From CAXMST01 sp964196325 (GTDB lineage Bacteria > Actinomycetota > Thermoleophilia > Solirubrobacterales > 70-9), in the NCBI GenBank assembly GCA_964196325.1, contig CAXMST010000039.1, positions 1 to 8,873 of the forward strand: DNA of 8,873 nt. Reading direction: 5' to 3'. Of this stretch, positions 1-5,446 are shown one piece after another (within the stretch, counting starts at the first letter, position 1; each line of letters begins with the position of its first letter). The translations under genes were made by a program, and so were the position numbers. The notes below the pieces were generated by a model. The model saw nothing but the letters and a program-made list of their open reading frames with translations. It was not told the origin of the DNA and made no database searches.

Positions 1-215
1 GCCAGCATGAAGGCGAGAAAGCTCTGCACCTCGGGGAAGCCCGGAAGGTCGACGGCCCGACCCGCGCCGGCGCTCTGGATCGCGAGCAGCAGCGTTGGGA
101 AGAGGATCAGCGGGGCCATCAGCTGCGGCCGCCGCAGCGTCTGTTTTGTGGAGCGGCCGCCGAGCGCCACCACAGTACGCCAGGCGTGGCGGCTGAGCAG
201 GCTCTCGGACGTCAC
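1..215 (-). CDS. ABC-2 type transporter permease, DrrB-like (N-terminal part)
   Basis: This is the membrane subunit of a two-gene ABC exporter; only its first 71 codons lie in the window, and the gene continues past the left edge. It starts with GTG at 215-213, which overlaps the TGA of the ATPase gene in a GTGA arrangement, so the two are translationally coupled. The visible product begins VTSESLLSRHAWRTVVALGG. A basic stretch (RSTKQTLRRPQ, about residues 21-31) precedes a hydrophobic helix (about residues 32-48). A cytoplasmic N-terminus with Arg/Pro just before the first membrane helix is typical of ABC-2/DrrB permeases. The substrate cannot be read from sequence; relatives export drugs, lipids or polysaccharides. 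The family call rests on position plus this short N-terminus, so it is good but not certain. Confidence 0.8.
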   Translation of the reverse strand, partial: MTSESLLSRHAWRTVVALGGRSTKQTLRRPQLMAPLILFPTLLLAIQSAGAGRAVDLPGFPEVQSFLAFML

Positions 216-1210
216 TCCGCCGCCGCGGCCTCGAGAGCCTCTGCCGCCGCGCCATCGGTGGACGCCTCGTCGGCGCCCTCGAGGTGCTGGCCGGTCTTCT
301 CGACGAACACGTCGTCGAGGGTCGGCTCGACCAGCTCCAGTGACTCGACCAGGATTCCATGCTGATCCAGGGCGCGGACCACGGGGGCTATCTCGGCAGC
401 GCCATGCGCGAGCTCTACTACGAGCGTGCCCTCCTTCGCCGGCAACAGCTCGCCGAAGGCGGCGAGTACGTCTGAGCAGGCCTCGGGTGAGCCTTCCGCA
501 ACTGAGACCTCCAGGCGCGGCTTGCCGACCTCCGCCTTGAGCGAGGCTGGGGTGCCCTCGGCGACGATCTTGCCGGCGGCGATGATCGCGACACGGTCGG
601 CGAGCTGATCGGCCTCCTCCAGGTACTGGGTTGTGAGGAAGACCGTGGTGCCTTCGTCGTTCAGCTTGCGGACCTCCTCCCAGATCGTCATCCGGGAGAC
701 CGGGTCGAGCCCCGTGGTGGGCTCATCGAGAAAGAGGACCCTGGGCTTGTGGACGAGGGCCGAGGCGAGGTCCAGCCGACGTTGCATGCCCCCCGAGTAG
801 GTGCCGACGCGCCGCTCGGCCGCCTCGGTCAGTCCGACCCGATTCAGCAGGGCATCGGCCCGATCCTTGACCTGATCCGGCGGCAGGCCGTGAAGTGTCG
901 CCTGGAGCTGGATCAGCTCGCGTCCCGTCATCAGCGGGTCCAGGGCGGCCTCTTGGAGGGCGACGCCGATCGTGCGCCGCACCGCGGCGGGGTCCGCGAC
1001 CACATCGTGGCCGGCGACATGAGCGGTGCCGCCGGTCGGGCGCAGCAGGGTGGTCAGCATTCGCACGATCGTCGTCTTGCCCGCACCGTTGGGCCCCAGG
1101 AACGAGAAGATCTCGCCCTCGGCCACGTCCAGGTCGACGCCGTCGACGGCGACCACGCCGCCGTCGAAGCGCCGTTGCAGGTCCCGGACCACAATCGCGC
1201 CTGATTCCAT
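212..1210 (-). CDS. ABC transporter ATP-binding protein, DrrA-like
   Basis: This 332-residue cytoplasmic ATPase powers the exporter formed with the downstream permease. All nucleotide-binding motifs are visible: Walker A GPNGAGKT (39-46), Q-loop Gln86, signature YSGGMQRR (138-145), Walker B VLFLDEP (158-164) with catalytic Glu163, and the D-loop TTGLDP (165-170). The H-loop reads TTQYLEEAD (193-201), with Gln195 where most ABC ATPases have His; TTQYL(D/E)EAD is characteristic of the DrrA drug-resistance branch. After about residue 225 comes a C-terminal accessory domain ending in PTLDDVFVEKTG, again DrrA-like, then an Ala/Glu-rich tail of about 20 residues. The ATG at 1210 is chosen because it lies directly after a -10-like TAGACT and gives a canonical N-terminus; there is no Shine-Dalgarno. 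The gene is divergent from the secreted-protein gene. Family assignment is firm; the substrate is unknown. Confidence 0.95.
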   Translation of the reverse strand: MESGAIVVRDLQRRFDGGVVAVDGVDLDVAEGEIFSFLGPNGAGKTTIVRMLTTLLRPTGGTAHVAGHDVVADPAAVRRTIGVALQEAALDPLMTGRELIQLQATLHGLPPDQVKDRADALLNRVGLTEAAERRVGTYSGGMQRRLDLASALVHKPRVLFLDEPTTGLDPVSRMTIWEEVRKLNDEGTTVFLTTQYLEEADQLADRVAIIAAGKIVAEGTPASLKAEVGKPRLEVSVAEGSPEACSDVLAAFGELLPAKEGTLVVELAHGAAEIAPVVRALDQHGILVESLELVEPTLDDVFVEKTGQHLEGADEASTDGAAAEALEAAAAE

Positions 1211-1216
1211 CGGCTC

Positions 1217-1222
1217 AGTCTA
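1217..1222 (-). promoter_or_regulatory. Predicted -10 box of the ABC exporter operon (leaderless transcript)
   Basis: On the minus strand TAGACT is followed by GAGCCG and then the ATG of the ATPase gene. With the usual 6-7 base distance from the -10 box, transcription would begin at or within a base or two of the ATG, giving a leaderless mRNA. That agrees with the absence of a Shine-Dalgarno sequence. No convincing TTGACA-like -35 box is visible 16-18 bases upstream. The rest of 1211-1374 holds only this promoter and the possible one for the divergent gene. Confidence 0.5.
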
Positions 1223-1286
1223 TTCGGGTCGGGCCCGCGCTCATGGCGATAGTGGGCGATCCTCTGTCAGGTGCCGGCGCAGCCGC

Positions 1287-1313
1287 TTGTCGGGGACCGA
1301 TCGTGCCTAGACT
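1287..1313 (+). promoter_or_regulatory. Possible promoter of the secreted-protein gene
   Basis: A TTGTCG hexamer (1287-1292) and a TAGACT hexamer (1308-1313) are separated by 15 bases, slightly short for a sigma-70-type promoter. Transcription would start near 1320, leaving a leader of about 55 bases before the ATG at 1375. The same TAGACT hexamer serves as a likely -10 box for the divergent ABC operon about 90 bases away. This is a weak call made from pattern alone. Confidence 0.3.
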
Positions 1314-1374
1314 CCAGGGTGGAGCGAGCCCGTGGAGCGCAACTAGCGGGCGCCGGCAGTGTTCGCTTCTCTGG

Positions 1375-2187
1375 ATGCAGCAAATCGCAGCCACAAAGCC
1401 AATCCAGGTTCTAGCGATCGCCGTGGCGACGCTGGGCGCAGCGCTGGCCGCCGGGCTCGCGGTCAGCTCAGGCGTCGCCGGCGGCGCCAACACCAAGGCC
1501 GAGATCATCGGTCCGGTCACGGACCGCGCCAAGTCGAGTTGCCCCGGGAAGGACTGCAGCGCCTTCGGTCACGTGACCGGTTACCAGATGCGGACCGCCA
1601 ACCAGACCGGGGTCCACAAGGTCCGCAGTGACGGGCACGTCGTCGCCTGGAGTGTTGACCTCGGCACCATCGGCGACGAAGCGACGCTGGAGTTCTTCGA
1701 GACCAACCTCGAGGACGCGACGTTCGATCGCTACGGCGGCTCTCCTGTGGCGAACCTCGCGGTGCTCAAGGACAAGGGCAAGGGCAAGTTCAAGCTCGCC
1801 AAGCAAAGCCCGATCGTCGAGCTCGAGAATCACCTGGGCGGCAAGCCGATCTTCACCCTGCGTAAGCCGCTGAAGGTCAAGAAGGGCCAGATCCTGGCGC
1901 TGAGCACGCCGACCTGGGTTCCCAACTTCGCCGAGGATCGAACCAACGGAAAGAGCCTGGGCGCCGACAACAAGTGGCGGGCCAGCCGCCGGGCGAGCCG
2001 CTGCGAGGCCGAGGATCTCGACGACAATGGGAAGATCGACGGCACGAAGGAGATCCGCAACCTGACGACCCGCAGCAAGCCCCAGGTCAAGAAGGGCGAC
2101 ACCCGACGCTACGGCTGCGTCTACACCGCGGCGCAGATCCTCTACTGGGGCTACATGGTCCCGGACAAGACCGACGAAGAGGCCTAG
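1375..2187 (+). CDS. Secreted protein of unknown function with signal peptide and four cysteines
   Basis: This 270-residue protein is not one I can assign to a named family. The N-terminus has a signal-peptide layout: a short polar start with Lys8, a hydrophobic core (about 10-30) and small residues SSGVAGGA (31-38), so cleavage near residue 38 and export are likely. The mature part is rich in beta-prone segments and Lys/Gly turns. It has Cys56 and Cys61 near its start and Cys210 and Cys248 near its end, which could form two disulfides. Between the latter pair, residues 214-222 read DLDDNGKID, a DxDxNGxxD loop like those binding calcium in dockerin or thrombospondin type-3 repeats. The ATG at 1375 is preferred because it begins the signal peptide, although the frame is open far upstream and no Shine-Dalgarno precedes it. 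The gene converges on the lipoprotein gene. It could be a cell-wall or matrix protein; that is speculation. Confidence 0.82.
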   Translation: MQQIAATKPIQVLAIAVATLGAALAAGLAVSSGVAGGANTKAEIIGPVTDRAKSSCPGKDCSAFGHVTGYQMRTANQTGVHKVRSDGHVVAWSVDLGTIGDEATLEFFETNLEDATFDRYGGSPVANLAVLKDKGKGKFKLAKQSPIVELENHLGGKPIFTLRKPLKVKKGQILALSTPTWVPNFAEDRTNGKSLGADNKWRASRRASRCEAEDLDDNGKIDGTKEIRNLTTRSKPQVKKGDTRRYGCVYTAAQILYWGYMVPDKTDEEA

Positions 2188-2203
2188 GCCGGCCGGCGCC
2201 TAG
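2184..2203. terminator. Short hairpin between convergent genes, possible bidirectional terminator
   Basis: CTAGGC (2184-2189) and GCCTAG (2198-2203) form a perfect 6-base-pair stem around an 8-base GC loop. It starts at the stop codon of the secreted-protein gene and lies in the gap before the oppositely oriented lipoprotein gene. No T-run follows on either strand, so it is not a classical intrinsic terminator. Its position between convergent genes is the main argument. Confidence 0.3.
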
Positions 2204-2219
2204 CGGCGGCCCGGGAACC

Positions 2220-2543
2220 TCAACCGCACTGGTTCGGGTTCTCCTCGCAGAACGCCTCGAAGGCTTCCTCGGCCGCCTCCTCGGACTCCCTCTTGGAGCC
2301 GCCGTCGTCGGTGGTCGTCGTCGAGGTCGTCTCGGACGTCGAGGTGGTCTCGGTGGTGGTGGTCGAGGTCGAGCTGTCGGTCGAGGTGGAGGAGGTCGAG
2401 GTCGTGGTGGTCGAGCTCGTCAGCTCGCTCGCGGTCGACGCCGCGGGGGACGTGTCGGTCGTCGATTCGTCATCGCCGCATGCGCCGAGCGTCAGCCCGA
2501 GAGCGCCGGCGACGAGCAGCAGTGCGGCTGCCCGCCGGATCAC
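2220..2543 (-). CDS. Small Ser/Thr-rich lipoprotein
   Basis: This 107-residue protein is probably exported and lipid-anchored. It begins VIRRAAALLLVAGALGLTLG: two arginines, a hydrophobic core and then a lipobox-like LGAC ending in Cys22, the expected lipidated residue. Residues 42-78 are almost only Ser and Thr (34 of 37, the others being Asp56, Glu65 and Glu71), a likely extended and possibly glycosylated cell-wall linker. The C-terminal 27 residues are acidic and helical-looking, ending in EEAFEAFCEENPNQCG, with Cys99 and Cys106 able to pair. The GTG start at 2543-2541 overlaps the TGA of the zinc-ribbon gene (GTGA), so translation is coupled; a longer frame upstream would erase the signal peptide and is rejected. 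The function is unknown; the layout suggests a tethered small C-terminal module on a stalk. Confidence 0.85.
   Translation of the reverse strand: MIRRAAALLLVAGALGLTLGACGDDESTTDTSPAASTASELTSSTTTTSTSSTSTDSSTSTTTTETTSTSETTSTTTTDDGGSKRESEEAAEEAFEAFCEENPNQCG
2310..2420 (-). repeat. Low-complexity Ser/Thr codon tract inside the lipoprotein gene
   Basis: This stretch encodes Thr42-Thr78 and is built on the plus strand from imperfect GTC/GTG/GAG/GGT triplets. It is an irregular simple-sequence tract, not a perfect tandem repeat, and mixes synonymous codons. Such tracts can change length by slippage or recombination, so linker length may differ between strains. The opposite strand reads as a Val/Glu-rich open frame only because of this composition. 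Confidence 0.65.
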
Positions 2544-2815
2544 GAGCCGCCGCCGATTGCTTCCTGGCGCAGCCCGCAGTAGGGGCAGTCGCTCACGTCG
2601 AGGCCGATCAGCTGCTCGCAGCGGCTGCACTGGCGCAGGTTCTCCGGGCTCCGCAGCAGCCTGGAGCTGGAGGGGGCCAGGGGCAGCGTCCTGGTAACCG
2701 GTTGCAGCTCCTCGCCGGTCTCGCGGTCGACGTAGACGCCGCCGGGCTCGACCGTGACGAAGGCTTCCCGACCGGAGGCCGCGGCCCGGAGGCGATAGGT
2801 CTGTTTCTCGTTCAT
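2540..2815 (-). CDS. Small zinc-ribbon protein
   Basis: This 91-residue protein has no signal peptide or membrane helix and is probably cytoplasmic. Its N-terminal half (about 6-45) is beta-rich, with two short strands around GGVYVDRETGEEL. The C-terminal part carries a four-cysteine zinc ribbon: Cys63-x2-Cys66, an 11-residue loop, then Cys77-x2-Cys80 (CSRC...CPYCG). Such ribbons bind zinc structurally and occur in many small nucleic-acid-binding or protein-binding factors, so a specific role cannot be named. The start is the ATG at 2815-2813; no Shine-Dalgarno is seen, and a TATGGT hexamer just upstream suggests a leaderless or near-leaderless message. The gene overlaps the lipoprotein gene by four bases and the two probably form an operon, although one product is intracellular and the other exported. 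It is divergent from the glycosyltransferase gene. Confidence 0.82.
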   Translation of the reverse strand: MNEKQTYRLRAAASGREAFVTVEPGGVYVDRETGEELQPVTRTLPLAPSSSRLLRSPENLRQCSRCEQLIGLDVSDCPYCGLRQEAIGGGS

Positions 2816-2824
2816 CGGGGCGAA

Positions 2825-2830
2825 ACCATA
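2825..2830 (-). promoter_or_regulatory. Possible -10 box for the zinc-ribbon/lipoprotein operon
   Basis: TATGGT on the minus strand fits the TANNNT pattern and would place the transcription start about 3 bases before the ATG at 2815. It lies within the gap of about 40 bases separating this operon from the divergent glycosyltransferase, so promoters for both must overlap or be embedded in coding sequence. No clear -35 box was found. Confidence 0.3.
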
Positions 2831-2883
2831 TCCGGTGAGGCAGCGATGATGGCGCCATCCGCGTCCTGATCTTCCACGGCTAC

Positions 2884-4440
2884 TTGCTGCGCGGCACCGG
2901 CAGCAACGTGTACACGGCGAGTCTGGCCCGGGCGCTGGCTGACCTCGGGCACGATGTTCATCTTCTCTGCCAGGATCGCGAGGCTTGCTCGCTGGCGTGG
3001 ATCGATGCCGTCGGGCGCTGGCGCGAGGGCGCGCTCGAGGTCAAGCCGAACGCCACCGACGGCAGTCCGGGCGCGGGCAGCATCACCGCCTATCTGCCGG
3101 AGATCGGCGGGCTGCTTCCCGTCTACGTCGAGGATCGCTACGCGGGTTTTCGGGCCAAGACCTTCCCAGAGCTCAGCCCCGCGGAGCTCGAGCGCTACGT
3201 CGAGGCCAACGTCGCCGGCGTCAGGGAGGTCGTGGCGCGGGTTGGCGGGGTCCAGGCCGCGCTCGCCAACCACCTGATCGTGGGCCCGGCGGTGCTCGCC
3301 CGGGCCGACCTGCGCTTCGCCGCCAAGGTCCACGGCAGCGCCCTCTCCTACACCGTGCGCCCACACCCACGTTTTCTGCCGCTCGCCCGGGAGGGAATCG
3401 CGGCTGCCGAGGCCGTGCTGGTCGGCTCTCGCCACACCGCCGCCAGCCTCTGGGAGGTACTGCCGGAGCTCCGGCTCGAGGCGAAGACGCGGCTCGGTCC
3501 GCCCGGGGTCGATCTCCAGCGTTTCCGCCCGCTGCAGCCCGGGGGCGAGGCGGCCGCCCCGTTGCTCGCTGCCGCCGAGCGCCTGGAGCAAGGAGGGGGA
3601 GGGGGCGAGACGGCGGCCGGGGACTCCTTCGATCGCGACACCGGCGAGGCGGCGGCCGCCCTGCGTGAGTTCGCCCGCGGGCAGGGCCCTCGGGCGGTGT
3701 TCGTCGGCAAGCTGATCGTCTCCAAGGGCTGCGATCTGCTGCTGGCGGCCTGGCCCCTCGTGCTCGCGCGCGAGCCTGCCGCGAGGCTGTTGATCGCCGG
3801 TTTCGGCGCCTACCGCCCGTCGCTCGAGCGGCTCTGGTCGGCGATCTGTGGGGGCGAGCTCGAAACGGCTCGACGGATCGCCGCCGCGGGCTGGGAACTG
3901 GAGGGCGGCGACCGCCGTCCGCTGCCGATCCTCTCGGCCTTCCTCGCCGAGCCGCATGCCGGCTGGCTGCGAGCCGCAACCGCCGCCGGGACCCACGAGA
4001 GCGTCAGCTTCAGCGGGCGCCTCGAGCACGGCGAGGTGGCTGAGCTGCTGCGCGGCAGCGACGCGATCGTGGTGCCCAGCACCTTCCCCGAGGCCTTCGG
4101 GATGGTCGCTGCCGAGGCCGCCGCAACCGGCTCGCTGCCGATCTGCGCCGACCATTCCGGGCTCGCCGAAGTGGCCGCCGACCTCGACGCCTGCCTGCCG
4201 CCCGCGGCGCGCGGGCTGACGGCCTACCCGCTCGGCCCTGGAGCCATCGAGGCGATCGCCGAGCGGCTCCTGCGCTGGTTCGCGCTGCCGGAGCGGGACC
4301 GGAGCGCGGCCGAGGCGGCGCTGCGTGAGACCGTCGCTCGCCTATGGAGCTGGGAACGGGTCGCGCTCGGCGTCCTCGCCGCGTCCAGCGGCCGCCTCGA
4401 GGAACTGCAGGTGATCGGGCCCCAGCCTCCTGGGGGGTGA
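2884..4440 (+). CDS. Glycosyltransferase, GT4-like (GT-B fold)
   Basis: This enzyme probably transfers a sugar from a nucleotide-sugar donor to a glycan or lipid. From the TTG at 2884, the first conventional in-frame start, it has 518 residues. The N-terminal acceptor domain opens with the glycine-rich loop GTGSNVY (4-10) and LARALADLGHDVHLLC; the region PPGVDLQRF (206-214) closes it. The donor domain begins at VFVGKLIVSKG (272-282) and contains FPEAFGMVAAEAAATG, with the conserved Glu403 and Glu411 (E-x7-E) that hold the nucleotide sugar. Two insertions are unusual: a Gly/Ala/Glu-rich linker (about 217-269) between domains, and about 40 extra residues within 308-374 of the donor domain. The frame stays open upstream to 2839 and encodes RVLIFHGYLL, the expected first beta strand, so the true start lies upstream; no ATG, GTG or TTG is there (see findings). 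Sugar and acceptor are unknown. Confidence 0.88.
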   Translation: MLRGTGSNVYTASLARALADLGHDVHLLCQDREACSLAWIDAVGRWREGALEVKPNATDGSPGAGSITAYLPEIGGLLPVYVEDRYAGFRAKTFPELSPAELERYVEANVAGVREVVARVGGVQAALANHLIVGPAVLARADLRFAAKVHGSALSYTVRPHPRFLPLAREGIAAAEAVLVGSRHTAASLWEVLPELRLEAKTRLGPPGVDLQRFRPLQPGGEAAAPLLAAAERLEQGGGGGETAAGDSFDRDTGEAAAALREFARGQGPRAVFVGKLIVSKGCDLLLAAWPLVLAREPAARLLIAGFGAYRPSLERLWSAICGGELETARRIAAAGWELEGGDRRPLPILSAFLAEPHAGWLRAATAAGTHESVSFSGRLEHGEVAELLRGSDAIVVPSTFPEAFGMVAAEAAATGSLPICADHSGLAEVAADLDACLPPAARGLTAYPLGPGAIEAIAERLLRWFALPERDRSAAEAALRETVARLWSWERVALGVLAASSGRLEELQVIGPQPPGG

Positions 4441-4451
4441 CTCCCCAAGGC

Positions 4452-4507
4452 GGGATCGGGCACTGCCGGGGGCGGCCGGACGCGGTGGCCCCCGATCTCC
4501 CGATCCC
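4452..4507 (+). terminator. Nested GC-rich hairpin downstream of the glycosyltransferase
   Basis: A perfect 9-base outer inverted repeat (GGGATCGGG at 4452-4460, CCCGATCCC at 4499-4507) encloses a perfect 7-base inner stem (CGGGGGC at 4467-4473, GCCCCCG at 4488-4494). The stems are joined by a 6x4 internal loop and capped by a 14-base loop. The structure begins 11 bases after the glycosyltransferase stop and ends about 60 bases before the coxB promoter, so a transcription terminator or insulator is the simplest reading. No T-run follows, as is common in GC-rich actinobacteria. The rest of 4441-4585 holds only the coxB promoter. Confidence 0.55.
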
Positions 4508-4567
4508 CTCATGTTGAGCCATTTGGCACTAGCTCGGAGGCGGCACCGCGCGCCGCCGCGCACGCAA

Positions 4568-4573
4568 TAGAAT
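4568..4573 (+). promoter_or_regulatory. Predicted -10 box of the cytochrome oxidase operon
   Basis: TAGAAT matches five of six bases of the TATAAT consensus and stands out in GC-rich surroundings. Transcription would start near 4580, only about 5 bases before the coxB ATG at 4586, giving an almost leaderless mRNA; no Shine-Dalgarno precedes that ATG. No good -35 hexamer lies 16-19 bases upstream, so an activator or alternative sigma factor may help. The pattern resembles the TAGACT box of the ABC operon. Confidence 0.5.
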
Positions 4574-4585
4574 GGCCAGCGTCGG

Positions 4586-5416
4586 ATGAAGGACATGACC
4601 CTGACAACGTTCCTGCGCCTGACGGCAGCCACCGTCGTGCTGACCGCAGTGACCAGCGTGATCATGTTGATCCCGAACTGGAACGGCCTCCAGGGGTCCG
4701 CCGAGGCGGATGACATCGACACCCTGCTCGACGTGATGATCGTGCTCAGCTCGCTGGTCTTTAGCGTCGTCATCGTGATGATGGTCTACGCGATCTGGAA
4801 GTACCGTGCCAAGCCCGGCGACGAGTCCGACGGCGAGCCGATTCACGGCAACACCAAGCTCGAGGTGATCTGGACCACGATCCCGACGCTGATCGTGATC
4901 TTCGCGGCGGTCTACGCCACGGTCGTGCTCAACGACATCGAGGCTGAGGCCGCCGACTCGCTCCGGGTCGACGTCACCGCCCAGCAGTACGCCTGGCGCT
5001 TCGACTATCCCGATACGGGCAGGACCTCCACGGAGTTGCACGCGCCCTCGGGCACACAGCTCGAGCTTCATCTTCAGTCCCTCGACGTCCTGCATTCGTT
5101 CTGGGTGCCCGAGTGGCGGATCAAGCGGGACCTCGTTCCCGGCGCCAGCCTCGACGATCCCGCGGGCGACCAGGACATCGACAACGTGGTCCGCGTAACC
5201 CCCGACGTCGAGGGCACCTACTCGGTGATCTGCACCGAGCTCTGCGGCTTTGGGCACTCGACGATGCGGGCCGTCGCGGTGGTCGAGTCAGATCAGCAGT
5301 TCGAAACCTGGCTTGCGGAGCAAAAGGACGTTGAGGGTCTCGACGGCCAGGTTGGCAACGGGGCGGCCGGAGGGATCGGGGCCGGGAGCCTCGCGGAGGG
5401 TGATTCGGGTGAGTAG
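4586..5416 (+). CDS. coxB: Cytochrome c oxidase subunit II (CuA subunit)
   Basis: This 276-residue subunit takes electrons from cytochrome c at its dinuclear CuA centre and passes them to subunit I. The N-terminus has a hydrophobic segment (about 10-30, possibly an uncleaved signal) and two membrane helices (about 47-71 and 95-115). Between them PIHGNTKLEVIWTTIP marks the family. The external cupredoxin domain follows, with VLHSFWVPEW contributing His170 and CTELCGFGHSTM contributing Cys216, Glu218, Cys220, His224 and Met227, the complete CuA ligand set. The tail after about residue 250 is Gly/Glu-rich and has no CxxCH, so there is no fused cytochrome c domain as in caa3 enzymes. The ATG at 4586 sits just after the TAGAAT box. 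The gene (also called ctaC) leads the operon, and a 30-base gap holding a Shine-Dalgarno separates it from coxA. Confidence 0.97.
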   Translation: MKDMTLTTFLRLTAATVVLTAVTSVIMLIPNWNGLQGSAEADDIDTLLDVMIVLSSLVFSVVIVMMVYAIWKYRAKPGDESDGEPIHGNTKLEVIWTTIPTLIVIFAAVYATVVLNDIEAEAADSLRVDVTAQQYAWRFDYPDTGRTSTELHAPSGTQLELHLQSLDVLHSFWVPEWRIKRDLVPGASLDDPAGDQDIDNVVRVTPDVEGTYSVICTELCGFGHSTMRAVAVVESDQQFETWLAEQKDVEGLDGQVGNGAAGGIGAGSLAEGDSGE

Positions 5417-5434
5417 ACAGCCGGCGAAACCACC

Positions 5435-5440
5435 AGGAGG
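5435..5440 (+). promoter_or_regulatory. Strong Shine-Dalgarno that sets the coxA start
   Basis: AGGAGG lies 6 bases before a TTG at 5447 and 12 bases before an in-frame GTG at 5453. The spacing favours TTG. It is the only near-perfect ribosome binding site at a gene start in the window; the other internal operon genes start by overlap with the preceding stop. The arrangement suits high, independent translation of the catalytic subunit. Confidence 0.75.
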
Positions 5441-5446
5441 TAGCAG

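Noticed and set aside
895..1374. Upstream extension of the secreted-protein frame, including an ATG near 1242
   Set aside because: It would run through the ABC ATPase gene or bury the signal peptide; the ATG at 1375 directly begins a well-formed signal peptide.
2293..2697. A Val/Glu-rich plus-strand frame
   Set aside because: It is the complement of the Ser/Thr linker of the lipoprotein, which has a signal peptide, lipobox and coupled start.
2823..2836. Partial symmetry around CCATATCCGG as an operator between divergent genes
   Set aside because: The two halves match only in part when reverse-complemented, so it is no better than chance in a short gap.
3588..3610. G-rich run as a G-quadruplex
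   Set aside because: Only two long G-runs are present within the coding linker; a stable three-tetrad structure is not supported.
2812..4155. A 447-codon open frame on the minus strand opposite the glycosyltransferase
   Set aside because: Its protein is Arg/Gly/Pro-rich with no recognisable motif, whereas the plus strand carries clear GT-B motifs and codon bias; it is a GC-driven shadow.
4524..4540. TTGGCACTAG as a sigma-54 promoter ahead of coxB
   Set aside because: The -24-like TGGCAC is present, but the required TTGC element five bases later is missing, and a TAGAAT box lies nearer the start.
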